This document shows positions 22,094 through 32,600 of a stretch of 64,000 bases of DNA, piece by piece. Position numbers and translations under genes: made by a program. Position 1 is the first letter of the stretch; every line of letters begins with the position of its first letter. The notes under the pieces were generated by a model. The model was not told the origin of the DNA. It was given only the letters and a program-made list of their open reading frames with translations, and did not search any database. The stretch covers positions 258,670,245 through 258,734,244 of the forward strand of contig OY282559.1 in assembly GCA_958295665.1 (NCBI GenBank). The letters are read 5' to 3'. The stretch is from Tipula vernalis. Its lineage: Eukaryota; Arthropoda; Insecta; Diptera; Tipulidae.

Positions 22094-23011
22094 GTGATGA
22101 TTTTTCTAAAAAAAATTGAAATTGATGTTATAACCTCTCAAAATGTTCCATTTCCGAGACCATTCGATATACATGGTAATATTGAGGAAAATTTCGAACT
22201 TTTCATGGATACCAGAAAGGGATTCTGGCAAATGAAGTTGACAGAAGAAAGTAGCAAACTAACTACATTTTGGACTCCATTTGGCCGCTACCGTTGGTTA
22301 CGTTGTCCTTTTGAAATTTCGTCAGCATCAGAGCTTTTTCAAATGAAAATGTACGCAGTAGTTCATGATTTGCCAGGTGTTGAAGTTTTGGCAGACGACA
22401 TACTAATATATGGAAAAGGAGAAACTGTGGAAGAAGAACGTTTACGCGAAAATAATTATAAACTAAATAAGAGTAAATTGAATCTTTGTCGATCGGAAGT
22501 AAAATTTTTTGGACACATTCTGTCAAATAAAGGTATAAAAGCAGACGAGTCAAAAGTCACGGCTATTAAGAATATACCATCACCAAAAGATAAAGGTGAT
22601 TTACTCCGATTTTTAGGTATGCTGAATTATTTGGGCCGATTCATTCCTAATCTTAGTACAGAAAGTGCTCTTCTTCGCAAGTTAACGTTGGACAAGTCAA
22701 CGTGGTTATGGTCAAATGATGAAGAGAGCGAATTTAAAAAGCTGAAATTGCTTGTTAGCGATAACAAATTATTAAAATATTTCGAGATTGGTAAGCAACT
22801 TACAATTGAATGTGATTCGAGCAGTACTGAACTGGGTGTAGCAGTTTTCCAGGATAATCAAATAGTGGCGTATGCGTCTCGTACTTTGTCTGCAGCAGAA
22901 AAGAATTACGCGATGATAGAAAAAGAGTTGTTAGCAATTGTTTTTGCGTGTGTGCGTTTTGATCAACTTATTGTGAGCAACGTTACAACCATTGTAAAGA
23001 CGGACCCATAA
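22094..23011 (+). pseudogene. Mag-type gag start fused in frame to RT/RNase H
   Basis: The frame starts with Gag-like residues (FPRPFDIHGNIEENFELF) and passes directly into RT: DTRKGFWQMKLTEESSKLTT, the TPFGRYRWLRCPFEISSA box, and ADDILIYGKGE, where the palm normally reads LDD/VDD. A short deletion after GETVEEER removes part of the palm. GHILSNKGIKADESKVTAI, the LRFLGMLNYLGRFIPNLS thumb and RNase H with ECDSSSTELGVAVFQ, YASRTLSAAEKNYAMIEKEL follow. It stops within RNase H at 23009. Most of gag, protease and the RT fingers are missing, so one deletion of about 2 kb formed a single open frame. Confidence 0.85.
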
Positions 23012-23042
23012 ACCCCTAATCAATATATTTAAGAAACCACTC

Positions 23043-23600
23043 TTGAAAGCGCCTAAACCTTTGCAGTTAATGCTGATGGTATTACAACGATACAACATCC
23101 AATTACGTTTTATTGACAGTAAGTCAAACAATATAGCCAACACATTATCGAAGGCATCGTTGGACGTATCGAAGCATGACAGTTTCATAAATCATTACAA
23201 TGTATTCAATGTTCATTCCGCAGAAAAGGAAATATTCCACGATTTAAAAAAAATTCATCTAATTCATTCGTTGAAAATTTCTGATGAACGAATTCAGAAT
23301 ATAAAAACAGAAACCTTAAAAGACCATTCACTTCAAAAATTGATCTCATTGATTTCTAATGGGTGGCCGAACCGAATCAGAGACGTACCAGAAGACATTC
23401 AGCTACATTTTAAATATAAACATGAGCTATCATATCAAAACGGACTCATTTTTCGAAATGGAAAGATTTTAATTCCATACATTCTTAGAAAATTGATGGT
23501 GGAACAAGTTCATGTAGCACACAATGGTATAGAAACCACGTACGGACAATGGAACCAATTTTATAAATGCTCAATTCAAAAATTTTTCTGAAGTTTGGGG
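23043..23600 (+). pseudogene. Mag-type RNase H end and integrase N-terminal region
   Basis: It begins with APKPLQLMLMVLQRYNIQLR and SKSNNIANTLSKAS, the close of RNase H, then a linker and the YQNGLIFRNGKILIPYILR block ahead of the integrase zinc finger. H of VHVAHNGIETT is the start of the H2C2 finger. The frame then jumps to sequence from after the first catalytic aspartates, ending at 23589. Therefore the two catalytic Asp residues are deleted. Confidence 0.8.
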
Positions 23601-24302
23601 ATTTACATATGTAACATCATCACCACATCATCAAAAAGGAAACGGGAAGGCAGAATCATCAGTAAAAATAGCAAAAAAATTATTAAAGAAAGCAGAAGAT
23701 TCTAAGGAAGATCTATGGTATTGTTTACTACATTGGCGCAATTCTCCTAATAAAATAGCTAGCGGCCCTGTGCAGAGATTTTGTTCACGTAAAACTAGAT
23801 CCGGAATTCCACTGTGTGATGACAGTACATGCCTAAAGTCGTTGAAGGTGTTCCTACAAAAATTGAAAGCCGTCGTCGTGAAAGCAAGTACTATTATGAT
23901 CGTAAAGCGAAGTTCTTGCCGGATTTAAACATAGGACAATCTGTTGCAGTTCAAATTTATACACAGATAAATAATAATTGGTCGTTAGGCGTTGTCGAAA
24001 AACAATTGAAAGATCGTTCTTATCTAGTGAATGTTGGTGGCTCCACCTATAAAAGGAATATAGTAAACATAAAGCCTTTCATTAAAGAAGAACAATCACA
24101 GGTAAATGGTGATACACAATCCAACAACATAAAAGACACGTCAATTGATTGCAATTCAGCAGCAGACATAGAACAGGTTGAACCATCAGTAAGCAGCAGC
24201 AGTTATGTTCGTCCTAAACGTAACATAAAGTTACCAAGTCATTTAAATGAATACCTTTTGTATTGAAAGTAAATTTTAATTTTAATTTTAATTTTTGTTG
24301 TT

Positions 24303-24338
<36 letters not shown>

Positions 24339-24344
24339 GGAGGA
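23600..24344 (+). pseudogene. Mag-type integrase C-terminal part and polypurine tract
   Basis: GFTYVTSSPHHQKGNGKAES contains the glutamate of the DDE core. The next segment (YCLLHWRNSPN) and, after a frameshift, the frame 23829-24266 (YYYDRKAKFLPDLNIGQSVA, VEKQLKDRSYLVNVGGSTYK, YVRPKRNIKLPSHL) are the usual C-terminal domain and tail of Mag-clade integrases. A 29-A run with GGGGGAGGA (24308-24344) is the polypurine tract. Confidence 0.85.
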
Positions 24345-24365
24345 TGTTATATGTCTATTGGACTT
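24345..24365 (+). repeat. First 21 bp of the Mag-type 3' LTR, then breakpoint
   Basis: After the polypurine tract the LTR start TGTTATATGTCTATTGGACT is present, but at 24366 the sequence switches to Penelope-like DNA instead of continuing as LTR. This is a rearrangement breakpoint. Confidence 0.85.
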
Positions 24366-24560
24366 GGTTGGTTACAAAATTGCTTATAAAACTCAAAATC
24401 CATTGGAACAGAAAATAAAGCCTGAGAATGATTCAACTTTGGACACCGGAGTTTATAAATTAAAATGTTCAGATTGCCCTTCATTTTATTTAGGACAAAC
24501 TGGAAGATCATTTGGACAACGGTTTAAGGAACATACAAGGGATATTGGCAAAATTAGGAC
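24366..24560 (+). pseudogene. Second Penelope-like GIY-YIG fragment
   Basis: It duplicates 21485-21676 with only a few base changes (for example Ser to Thr and His to Asp in the translated frame) and encodes the GIY-YIG domain again (TGVYKLKC, CPSFYLGQTGRSF). It ends in the same AGGAC, followed by another LTR. Confidence 0.85.
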
Positions 24561-24770
24561 TGTTATATGTCTATTGGACTTAGCACTTCCATGTTTATGT
24601 AGTATGTCTATGATCTATCCATTAGATGGTGGTATATCAATGATAGTGGAGGGAACTGGGGGATGGAATAAAACCTCGGGTATCAAGTGTTACGGTATAC
24701 TAATAAAGTATATATGTTAAATCTTAATATAATTGTATTTCTTTAATATGTGGATAAGACATCCACAACA
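24561..24770 (+). repeat. Complete Mag-type LTR with 5-bp target duplication
   Basis: This 210-bp LTR (TGTTATATG...CCACAACA) is flanked by AGGAC at 24556-24560 and 24771-24775. Penelope-like coding sequence resumes after it, so it sits in the element as a solo LTR or as the right LTR of a rearranged insertion. Confidence 0.9.
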
Positions 24771-25015
24771 AGGACAGAACCAAATTTCGCTCAGCATATA
24801 ATTGATACACAACGCAATTGCCAAGATATGAACACAAATTTGGAAGTTTTACATCGTTTGAAGAAAGGTGACTTATTGAATCGGATGGAAGAAATATAAT
24901 TTACAAGAATAGAAACTACACGTTCATGTTGAACTCAAAAATTAATGCAACAACCAATAAATTCAAATTGAACATAGAAAACCCTGAAATGATGATTTTT
25001 TTGGGTAAAGACGAA
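24771..25015 (+). pseudogene. Penelope-like element C-terminal end
   Basis: After the duplicated AGGAC the frame reads EPNFAQHIIDTQRNCQDMNT and LEVLHRLKKGDLLNRMEE, the part that follows GIY-YIG in Penelope-like proteins, then shifts by one base to a KNRNYTFMLNSKINATTNKF tail. The continuity with 24560 across the LTR shows the LTR insertion point exactly. Confidence 0.75.
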
Positions 25016-27512
25016 AAACTCGTTATATTCTCTGTTTCCACCCTCGCCTGGTGACAAACAATGAGAATTTGTTTCAATGTTAAAATTGTTGGTGGGTTTA
25101 GTTTTTTCATTATGTAAAATATTTGCAGTTCAAAACTGTTTTAATTGATAAAGTCTGAGTCGGCGACTAATATTCTATATGCTAATTTATCCAATTTCAA
25201 ACATATTAAGTTATTCCGAAATTCGCCGGATATTTATTCAAATTCGCCCACATATGATTTACATCAAATCTCTTATTGATTTAATATTAACGCCCTATAT
25301 TTAGTCTGCAGCAATATTACAAATAAATGTGAAGCTCTAAAAATGTCATTTTTTTTTTTTTTTTTTTGTAAATCAAAACTATGTAAATGTTCACTGACAC
25401 ATACATATACATACATATTTATATTGTAGGTATACTGCACTGCACTATGAATTTTCAATTTAAACAAAAACAATGTTTTGGTCATATTTTCTTGTCACAG
25501 TCAGTCACATGCCCCATATAAAATAATTCACAAAATCTATGATGCACATTGTACATAAGCTTCGCTCTGTTTCGCTACATATCCATACGATACATATAAC
25601 ATAAAAAAAAAAATCTTGTATTTATTTATAGTCGAATACTATTAATAAGGCAAACTGTTGTAACCGTTTTGCATTTTCCTCTTCAAAAAGAAAATTTTAA
25701 GACGAAGAAAATCGTATAGTTATGCATTACAAAATTATATTTTATGTACAGAAAAAATCGTTTAGCTACGATCGAAATAATAATCCACGCACCCAGACGG
25801 TATAACAATCTTATTCTGTTAATTTATCTGTGCCGAATGAACAAACCGATATTTTGATTTGTACAGAACAGATGTACAAATTAATAATTTTTTCACAACA
25901 ATTTTTTTAATTCATAGGTATACTGATCGATAATACACTGGCATATCAAAACACTATTTACAATAATTAATTAATTAAGCACATTAACAAATTATATTTA
26001 CTTTCATAAACAGTCAGTTTTACACAAACGCAATTTTTTTTTTTTTTTTTAATTATTTGCCTCCAAAACTAAATTAAATTCAATTTGATCAAATTAACTC
26101 GGTGTCTGATCTTAGACTAACTTTAAATTCATTAACTATATAACTAAATTTAAAAATAAATGTATATTTATAATAATTAAGAGAATTAAAATATATTTAT
26201 AGTTTTTTGTTTTTTTTTTTTTTTTTTAATAGTTTTTTTCTATTTTCTTAGCAGTTGTGTAAAAAACTTAATTAATTTAAATTTAAAATTTTAAAAAACA
26301 AAATCGGTTTTTAACCAAAAAATTCTAGCGATGCAATCCGTTTGTATTTTAGACTACTCGTACATTGATTTAATTTTTTAGTAGACAATCGCAAACAGCA
26401 ACAATGTATTGAGCAATATTTAAAAAGACAAAACAAGAAATGACTGTACGTATGTACTAATTATAAGTGCATATTATATTTTACTATCACCGCATACATT
26501 TATACTTAACACAACGTGTTATTTATTAAAGAAAATAACGAAATGAATATAAATAAACAAGAACGCACACCCATCGAATTTTTTGGTTAATGAGTAATAC
26601 AGTCGCTTAATTAACTGGGATATTGTAATTAAAATTTCTTAATTTATTTGGTTTTGCTTTTATAAAAATTGGATGCGATCCAAATTTTGTTGAATGAAAT
26701 AAAATTGCACCAATTTATATTTACATATGTAGTATCACCGTATGACGTATGTACATATTTTTGTTTTATAACAATGTGATAACTTAAGCCAGCGGCGATA
26801 CACTTTCATTATAAAAGAGTAGTATTTTTGGGTGTCACTGCTCTAGCATATTATAAATGACATGGTCCTCTATTTTGAGGTTAGAATCGTGACATTATTT
26901 AGCTATTTGACTTCCTTGCATATTACGTCTTTAAAATTAAATTTTATGTAATTGAAATTTAAAAAATATTGGCCTACTTTTTACATGCAATCAGCATTAG
27001 CCAAGGAGAGATTTTAATATAAATAAACGGTGCTGCCGAAACAACAAACCCCAAATTTCAAAAACAACAACTAAGGAAGCCCTCGCTTCTGAATTATCGA
27101 AAGGGTCATAATAACAACTTAACCCTTTGACACATTTTGGCAGCGCCCTGCGCGAGACTTGTTGGAGCGCCCCTGTTATTTTTTTTTGTTAATTGATAAA
27201 AAAATGAATTATGAAATTGGGAGTTTGGTAAGAAAATAAGAAGTCAAATTTAGAGCAAGTTGAAATACGACATTTTATTGGAACTATGTAGTTTTAAAAC
27301 GATTCTCGTCTAAATAAGTGCTCTTAAACAATAAATTAAAAAAAAAAAAAAACAAAAACAAAAAAGAAGGATTATAATAAGAACAGTTTCAAAATACTTA
27401 TACCATATATATTAAAACATTTTGAGTAGTGATTAATTTTAGTGATTAGTGCAAATTTAAATAAACTATCTTATTAAGTGGAAATATCGATAGTTCGGCT
27501 CCTGCTTGCAGG
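25016..27512. other. AT-rich intergenic stretch
   Basis: No gene or transposon end is recognised over 2.5 kb. Poly-T runs (25349-25369, 26035-26050, 26209-26227) and TACATACATATG-type words common in fly intergenic DNA are present. A short possible inverted pair, GGTGCTGCCGAAA at 27029 and TTTTGGCAGCGCC at 27134, is noted but has no further support. Confidence 0.4.
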
Positions 27513-28412
27513 ATGCCTCACTTTGAACATCCAAACAGATTCGGGCCTCTCTTATCTGAAGCAGATTTTGTTGAGTTGCCTGAACCTTCACCAGTATAAC
27601 GACGATATGGTAGTTTTCACCAAAGTAATATTGATAACGAAAAGTATCTATTAATCACTAGTGCATGTGAAAAAACAAAAAACCTTGGATCATTATCAGT
27701 TTTTGCCGTTGATAAAGCACTTGCCATGATCACTGAAACCGGTATTAAAAATGCCAAATTATTAAAAACAGATCAGTTATTAATTCTAACAAAAAATAAT
27801 ACCGCTACAAAAAAGTATGGGTTAGTTAACATCGCTGTAACGGAGCATCCCTTTCTTAATAACTCTGAGGGTTTCATTTATTGCAAAGAGCTACTTAATC
27901 TTACAGAAAAAGAAATAGCTGATGGACTCACAAGCGAGAAAGTAATTAGTGCCAGACGAATGATAAAACGCAGAGATGGGAAATTGGAAGATACTCCTGG
28001 AATAATATTAACATTTTCTTCACCTTCAATCCCTTTGAAAATCAAAGCTGGGTATCTAATATTAGACGTTCGTCTGTTTATACGAAACCCCCTTAGATGT
28101 ACAAACGGTCAGAAATATGGCCACAGTAAAAATCGATGCACAGTGGATCTTATTTGTGGTTTGTGCTCATTAATTTTGGATGAAAGACATATGAGTCCAT
28201 GTAGTCTAAAATTTGTAAACTGTGGTGGTGAACATGCTAGATTTAATAATTCATGCCCAGTATTTCAAAGAGAAAAAGAAATTACCAAAATCAAAACCAT
28301 CGACCGTATACCGTTTATTGAAGCAAGGAAAAAATATTTCCGTAACTTTGCAAACACTACACCGGCTTTAAGTACAACCCATCAATCAAATACAACATAT
28401 GCTGACTTGTAA
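27513..28412 (+). pseudogene. I-type ORF1 (Gag-like) main part
   Basis: I chose ATG 27513 because the frame continues from it through a single in-frame TAA (27597-27599) into the long frame starting at 27726. The C-terminal half contains the cysteine-rich block RCTNGQKYGHSKNRC, ICGLCS...H, CSLKFVNCGGEHARF and NNSCPVFQREKEI, followed by PFIEARKKYF. This is the triple-knuckle and EAR region of non-LTR ORF1 proteins, although the first knuckle reads TNGQKYGH with a cysteine lost. It ends at a TAA (28410-28412) inside the loop of a perfect hairpin. Confidence 0.85.
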
Positions 28413-28434
28413 TGTCAGCATATGTTGTATTTGA
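28386..28434. repeat. Perfect 21-bp hairpin within ORF1
   Basis: TCAAATACAACATATGCTGA(C) at 28386-28406 is exactly inverted at 28414-28434, with a 7-nt loop TTGTAAT. The ORF1 stop lies in the loop. Confidence 0.95.
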
Positions 28435-28744
28435 AACGAGAATTACCGAAAGTAAAAAATCTAAAACTAATGAACAAAAACAAATTGTACAAGGAGGACC
28501 TTCAAAAATTATACCAATAAACAGTTTAAAAAATAACATTCAACCTTGTGAAAATATCACCATCAGATCACCCATTAATTCTAACAAACAAATCTCTAAA
28601 AAACCAAATAAAAAAATTAAAACCGTAAACGATAGTAATAATCAAAATAATAACCACACTAACACTAATGAAATAGAAAACAATTACAGTAATATTAATT
28701 CAAATTTTCCTTATCCCTTTCCGGCCCAAAAACGACAATTTTAA
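28412..28744 (+). pseudogene. I-type ORF1 C-terminal Asn-rich region, left part
   Basis: After the hairpin the reading frame continues with a Lys/Asn-rich, low-complexity stretch (ESKKSKTNEQKQ, NNQNNNHTNTNEIENN) similar in composition to 31211-31492. It ends at a TAA formed at the piggyBac junction (28742-28744). Confidence 0.65.
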
Positions 28745-29329
28745 ACAAGAATCATGGACCGAGTGTCACATTTGTGATGGTAACGACCAAATCCGAAAAG
28801 TTAAATTTGTTCAACAGAACTAAAGCCCAACCCTCACAAATGTAACATTAAATTAAAACGTTCACAAATACTGGTTACTAAATTGAAAAATTTTTAAACG
28901 AAAGACCAACCCTCACAATTGTACGGGTGAAAAATGACATACAAAAATGTTGATTTCTTCTGTATTTTACTTCTTCGTCTCTTTTCTGTTTATGCTTCCA
29001 CCTATAGTTGAATATTAACAATAATAAAATAAAACAAAAAAAAATAAATTAACCTAATTTTATACCGACTTTTTGGCTGTCAAACTTTACCAGGGAAAGT
29101 CGGCGGATTGTTGGGTAAAGTAAGTACAGTTTTAATTAGTATTAAATGCCTTAATTAATTTAAGTTTTATAATTATGTATACTTTAATTATACAATTATA
29201 TTATTGTATATATATTGTTATAATTAAAAGTTATTTTAGATGCTAAAAGTTTCTGAAAAAAACGAATATCACAATTGTGAGCGTTGGTCTGTTGTTTGTG
29301 TAAAAATCTATAACATATGATTTATAATT

Positions 29330-30240
29330 TTGAAAGCTGTGTTTGCAAAAGGAGAGTGGCTGGTAGATGAGCTGGAGCTTCAGGATATAATGGATGGTAT
29401 ATCAGACGGTGAAAGCGATCTAGATCCTGCAGAAATGGTTGATATTTCGGTTGATTTAATAGCTGAGTTCAACGAAGAAGCCCCTGATGAAGAATACGAA
29501 GAAGAATTTAAAGAAGAAATTTCAAATGATAACTGGCGGCACGGTAGCTTTGTACAACAAAAATTACCACAAGTACAAACATGTTCAGTTGAAGTCTTGG
29601 TAAAACATCCACACTTATATTTGGAAAAATATTTTAGCACAGAACATTTTAGTAATTGCGCAATGTACACTAATATGTATTATATGCAAAGAACTGGGAA
29701 AGAATTGAAGACCACGGCGTTGGAGATTCGGAAGATCTATGGGATTTTTATGATGATGGGGTGCTTTAAGTTCCCAAGGCTAAGTTTGTATTGGAAATCT
29801 GGCTACTCATTTCCAAAAATTTCTTCGCATATATCTAAAAATAGATTTAAACTGCTTCGATCGGCACTACATTATGTAGCTCTGGATCAACATGATCAAG
29901 ATGATGTTCTTTGGAAAGTCAATCCTCTAATAAAATCTGTTCGCGATCGATGTTTATCCATTAATAGGAATATCGGCCACTATTCTGTTTATGAACAGAT
30001 AATCCCGTTCACAGGCAGATGTCCAATTCGGCAATATGTAAGAAATAAACCGCGACTAGTAGGCCTTAAAAATTTTTTAATTACAACTTCATCGGGACTG
30101 GTGGTAGATTTTCTGATCTATAAAGGGGCTGCGACCGCAGTTTCAAATAGAAATTTAGGCCTAGGACCAGGAATAGTACTAAAACTGGTAGAAACGATTC
30201 CTCAAGGAAGTTTTATTTATTTTGATAGGTAAGTTAACAT
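29330..30240 (+). pseudogene. piggyBac-type transposase, N-terminal and first catalytic part
   Basis: An acidic N-terminus (DGISDGESDLDP, EEYEEEFKEE) precedes the DDE_Tnp_1_7 domain: HFSNCAMYTNMYY, LEIRKIYGIFMMMGCFKFPR, ISKNRFKLLRSALHY, and GHYSVYEQIIPFTGRCPIRQ. In active relatives the SVDEQ motif supplies the first catalytic aspartate; here it is tyrosine. The segment QYVRNKPRLVGLKNFLITTS and FIYFDR (second Asp region) end the domain. The frame has no ATG before 29390, and the DDE core after the second Asp is deleted. Confidence 0.9.
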
Positions 30241-30340
30241 TACTAAATAAGAAACTACAACAATTAAGAATTTAAATTCAATTAAACAATTAAGAATTTA
30301 ATTAAACAATTAAGAATTTTGGAGTATTAGATTTTAAGCT

Positions 30341-30644
30341 TGAAATAAGTGAGACTGTTATATCGACCCCAAATCGAAAACGTAGAGATATAAGCGACAT
30401 TTCAAGCGAAGATGAAAGCAAGCCACCTACACCAACCAGATCATCACCGCTACCATTCCAAGGAAAAAGGTTTGATGGGTACGAGCATTGGCCAACATGG
30501 GACGACTTAAAAGCGCCTAGAATGTGCCGATTGGAAAACTGTAAAAGTCGCACGCGTTGCAGATGTACCAAGTGTAATACTTATCTGTGCTCATCCAAAG
30601 AGAACAGCTGCTTCATAGAATTTCATCAGAACAAAAAGTCGTAA
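30341..30644 (+). pseudogene. piggyBac-type transposase C-terminal zinc-finger part
   Basis: A plus-strand frame ends with CRLENCKSRTRCRCTKCNTY and LCSSKENSCFIEFHQN, the Cys-rich finger at the C-terminus of piggyBac transposases that binds the element ends, then a stop at 30642-30644. Its upstream part (GYEHWPTWDDLKAPRMC) follows a Ser/Pro linker. The region between 30240 and 30341 is short and non-coding, so more than 200 codons of the catalytic core have been lost. Confidence 0.85.
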
Positions 30645-31210
30645 AATACGCATATTCGCTGATAGATTTATTTAAGGATTTAACATGAAGTTAATTGTTT
30701 TTGAACAAGTCAAATTACATATTATAATTTTGAAAAATTATTATTTAATTTTCAAATGAAAATTTTTACTTTATTTACCTTAATTTATCACCTGGATTAA
30801 AAACTTATAATTTTTCTAAAATCATTGTTTCTATTTTGAATAAAATTTATAAACGTTATAATTATGCATTTGAACTGTTTGCGTAATAAGAGACCAACAC
30901 TCACAATTGTACGGCTGCTCTAAATAAGATTTGGCACACGGCAAAAATTTTTTTTTACTAAAACTAGACTTGTAAATGAGTTTGGGCAAATATAGTAAAA
31001 TTAATTCAATGCAGCTTACTTAGAAATTTCCTTGGGCCTTGGAACATCTAACAATTTAATGTCACAATTGTGACACCTGATCCACAATTAATACATTAAT
31101 TGAATCGACTATTTGCGAAATAAGGTAAGGTCACAATTGTGAGGGTTGGTCCGTAATGTGCGTAAAATAAAAAAAAGAAAGAGTCGTTTCTTTATACCCT
31201 CACAATTGTA

Positions 31211-31492
31211 TTGGCCGGGCCGGAAAACCCAAATAATACAACTAACACAAATACTACTAACGATAACATAGAAAATAATAATACTGATAATAATAATATT
31301 TATGACAGAAATTGCAACCGTACTCTTACAAGTATTGATGCAAACCCGAATCTGATCAATGAAAGTAAATATGAAACAAATGTTTTTGGTAACCCTATTA
31401 CTGAATCATTTAATTCCTTGTATGGAAATGGGAATATCGATTATGATGAGATACATATCTCTTTCTTAAATTATATAATTACATATGTGTGA
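31211..31492 (+). pseudogene. I-type ORF1 C-terminal end after the piggyBac insertion
   Basis: Asn/Thr-rich sequence (NNTTNTNTTNDNIENNNTDN) continues the ORF1 tail and ends in a TGA at 31490-31492. The last codons overlap the ORF2 start (ATGTGTGA), consistent with ORF1-ORF2 coupling in the parent element. Confidence 0.65.
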
Positions 31493-32273
31493 CTTTAACT
31501 CAAATAGCATAATTCAATGGAATCCTAACGGAATCACAAACAAAATTGAGGAGTTACATCTAATGATAAATCAAACCAAATCATTGGCCATTTGCCTCCA
31601 AGAAACTCATTTAAAATTTGGAAATAAATTTTCTCTAAAAAATTATCAAGTCTATAGAAACGATGTTATTACGGATCATGATGAAAGAGCAAAAGGTGGA
31701 GTAGCAATACTAATACAGAATAATTACAGTAGTGTTGAAATTGAGATTGATACCGATCTACAAGCCGTGGCAGTCGAAATTTATTACCCAATTAAAATCA
31801 TGTTGATCTCACTTTATTTACCAAATGATAATAATATAACCATAAGTGATATTGAACATCTTATCAATCAACTAACAACTCCATTCATAATCTTGGGCGA
31901 CTTTAATGCCCATCATCCGCTTTGGGATAGATTTGCAACTCGCCCCGACAAACGTGGCACCAACATTGTAAATCTAATTGATAAATACAATTTAAATATT
32001 TTAAATAATGGAAAACCAACACATTACACTTATTCTAATGGGACTGTTTCAGCGATTGATATTACAATAGCATCACCAATTGTATCTATGTATTTTGATT
32101 GGCACATATATCCCAACCTTTGTTCAAGTGACCACTTTCCCATTATACTATCCACAGAAATACCAACCAATGCAGCATCTCCACCTCCTCGACCGAGATG
32201 GAGAATAAATCAAGCAAACTGGCAAAAATATAATCTACAACGACATGCAGCAATAAATTATATACCTATATAA
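31485..32273 (+). pseudogene. I-type ORF2 APE-like endonuclease domain
   Basis: ATG at 31485 overlaps the ORF1 stop by 8 bp. The domain has all key APE motifs: QWNPNGI, CLQETHLKF, GGVAIL, FIILGDFNAHHPLWD, and LCSSDHFPIIL. It nicks target DNA for target-primed reverse transcription. The frame ends at TAA 32271-32273, after a shift near PRWRINQANW, and resumes in another frame. Confidence 0.9.
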
Positions 32274-32600
32274 TCAACTAATTGTCATAAACCTCCAGTA
32301 CCATGGTGGTCTCGGGATATTTCTGAAGTGCTGAAAGCTCGATGGAAAGCACAGAGGAACGCTATTCGCAATCCTAGCCCATCAAATTTAGACCTTTTTA
32401 GGAAATGTCGAGCTCTTGTTAGGAAACGTATTCGTATCGCTAAAAGACTATCATGGCAAACATTTGTAAATAATCTTGGACAAAATGAAGATCCACAAAA
32501 AATTTGGAAAAAAATTAAAGCCATCCAAGGAATTGTTAGATTTAAAGAAATAACTACAATTATAACAAATGGGCAGTGTTTTTTTCCGAGCCACTAGAAA
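32274..32600 (+). pseudogene. I-type ORF2 linker between endonuclease and RT
   Basis: A frame starting near 32285 reads PPVPWWSRDISEVLKARWKA and FRKCRALVRKRIRIAKRLSW, QTFVNNLGQNEDPQKIWKKI, the conserved linker of I/jockey-type elements. A frameshift at about 32575-32580 joins it to RT. Confidence 0.85.

Larger units (their letters stand above)
28745..31210 (+). mobile_element. piggyBac-type transposon, internally deleted
   Basis: It interrupts I-type ORF1. A transposase N-terminal part (29330-30240) and a C-terminal zinc-rich part (30341-30644) are retained. TTAA, the piggyBac target, is at 28741-28744 on the left; none is seen on the right, so the right edge near 31205-31210 is approximate. 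Eight palindromic TCACAATTGTGA-like motifs are arranged four at each end. Confidence 0.8.
28766..31211. promoter_or_regulatory. Eight TCACAATTGTGA-like palindromes at the piggyBac ends
   Basis: Copies start at 28766, 28834, 28913 and 29269 on the left and at 30901, 31062, 31131 and 31200 on the right. Several are extended to GACCAACCCTCACAATTGT in either orientation (28904, 31131 reversed; variant at 30892). Their symmetry suggests subterminal transposase-binding sites. Confidence 0.7.

Noticed and set aside
25273..25485. Possible small protein frame on the minus strand
   Set aside because: It is built around a poly-Lys run from a poly-T tract in AT-rich DNA, with no domain or context.
27000..27150. 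Possible terminal inverted repeat GGTGCTGCC / GGCAGCGCC
   Set aside because: The match is only about 13 bp with mismatches and there is no target duplication or shared interior.
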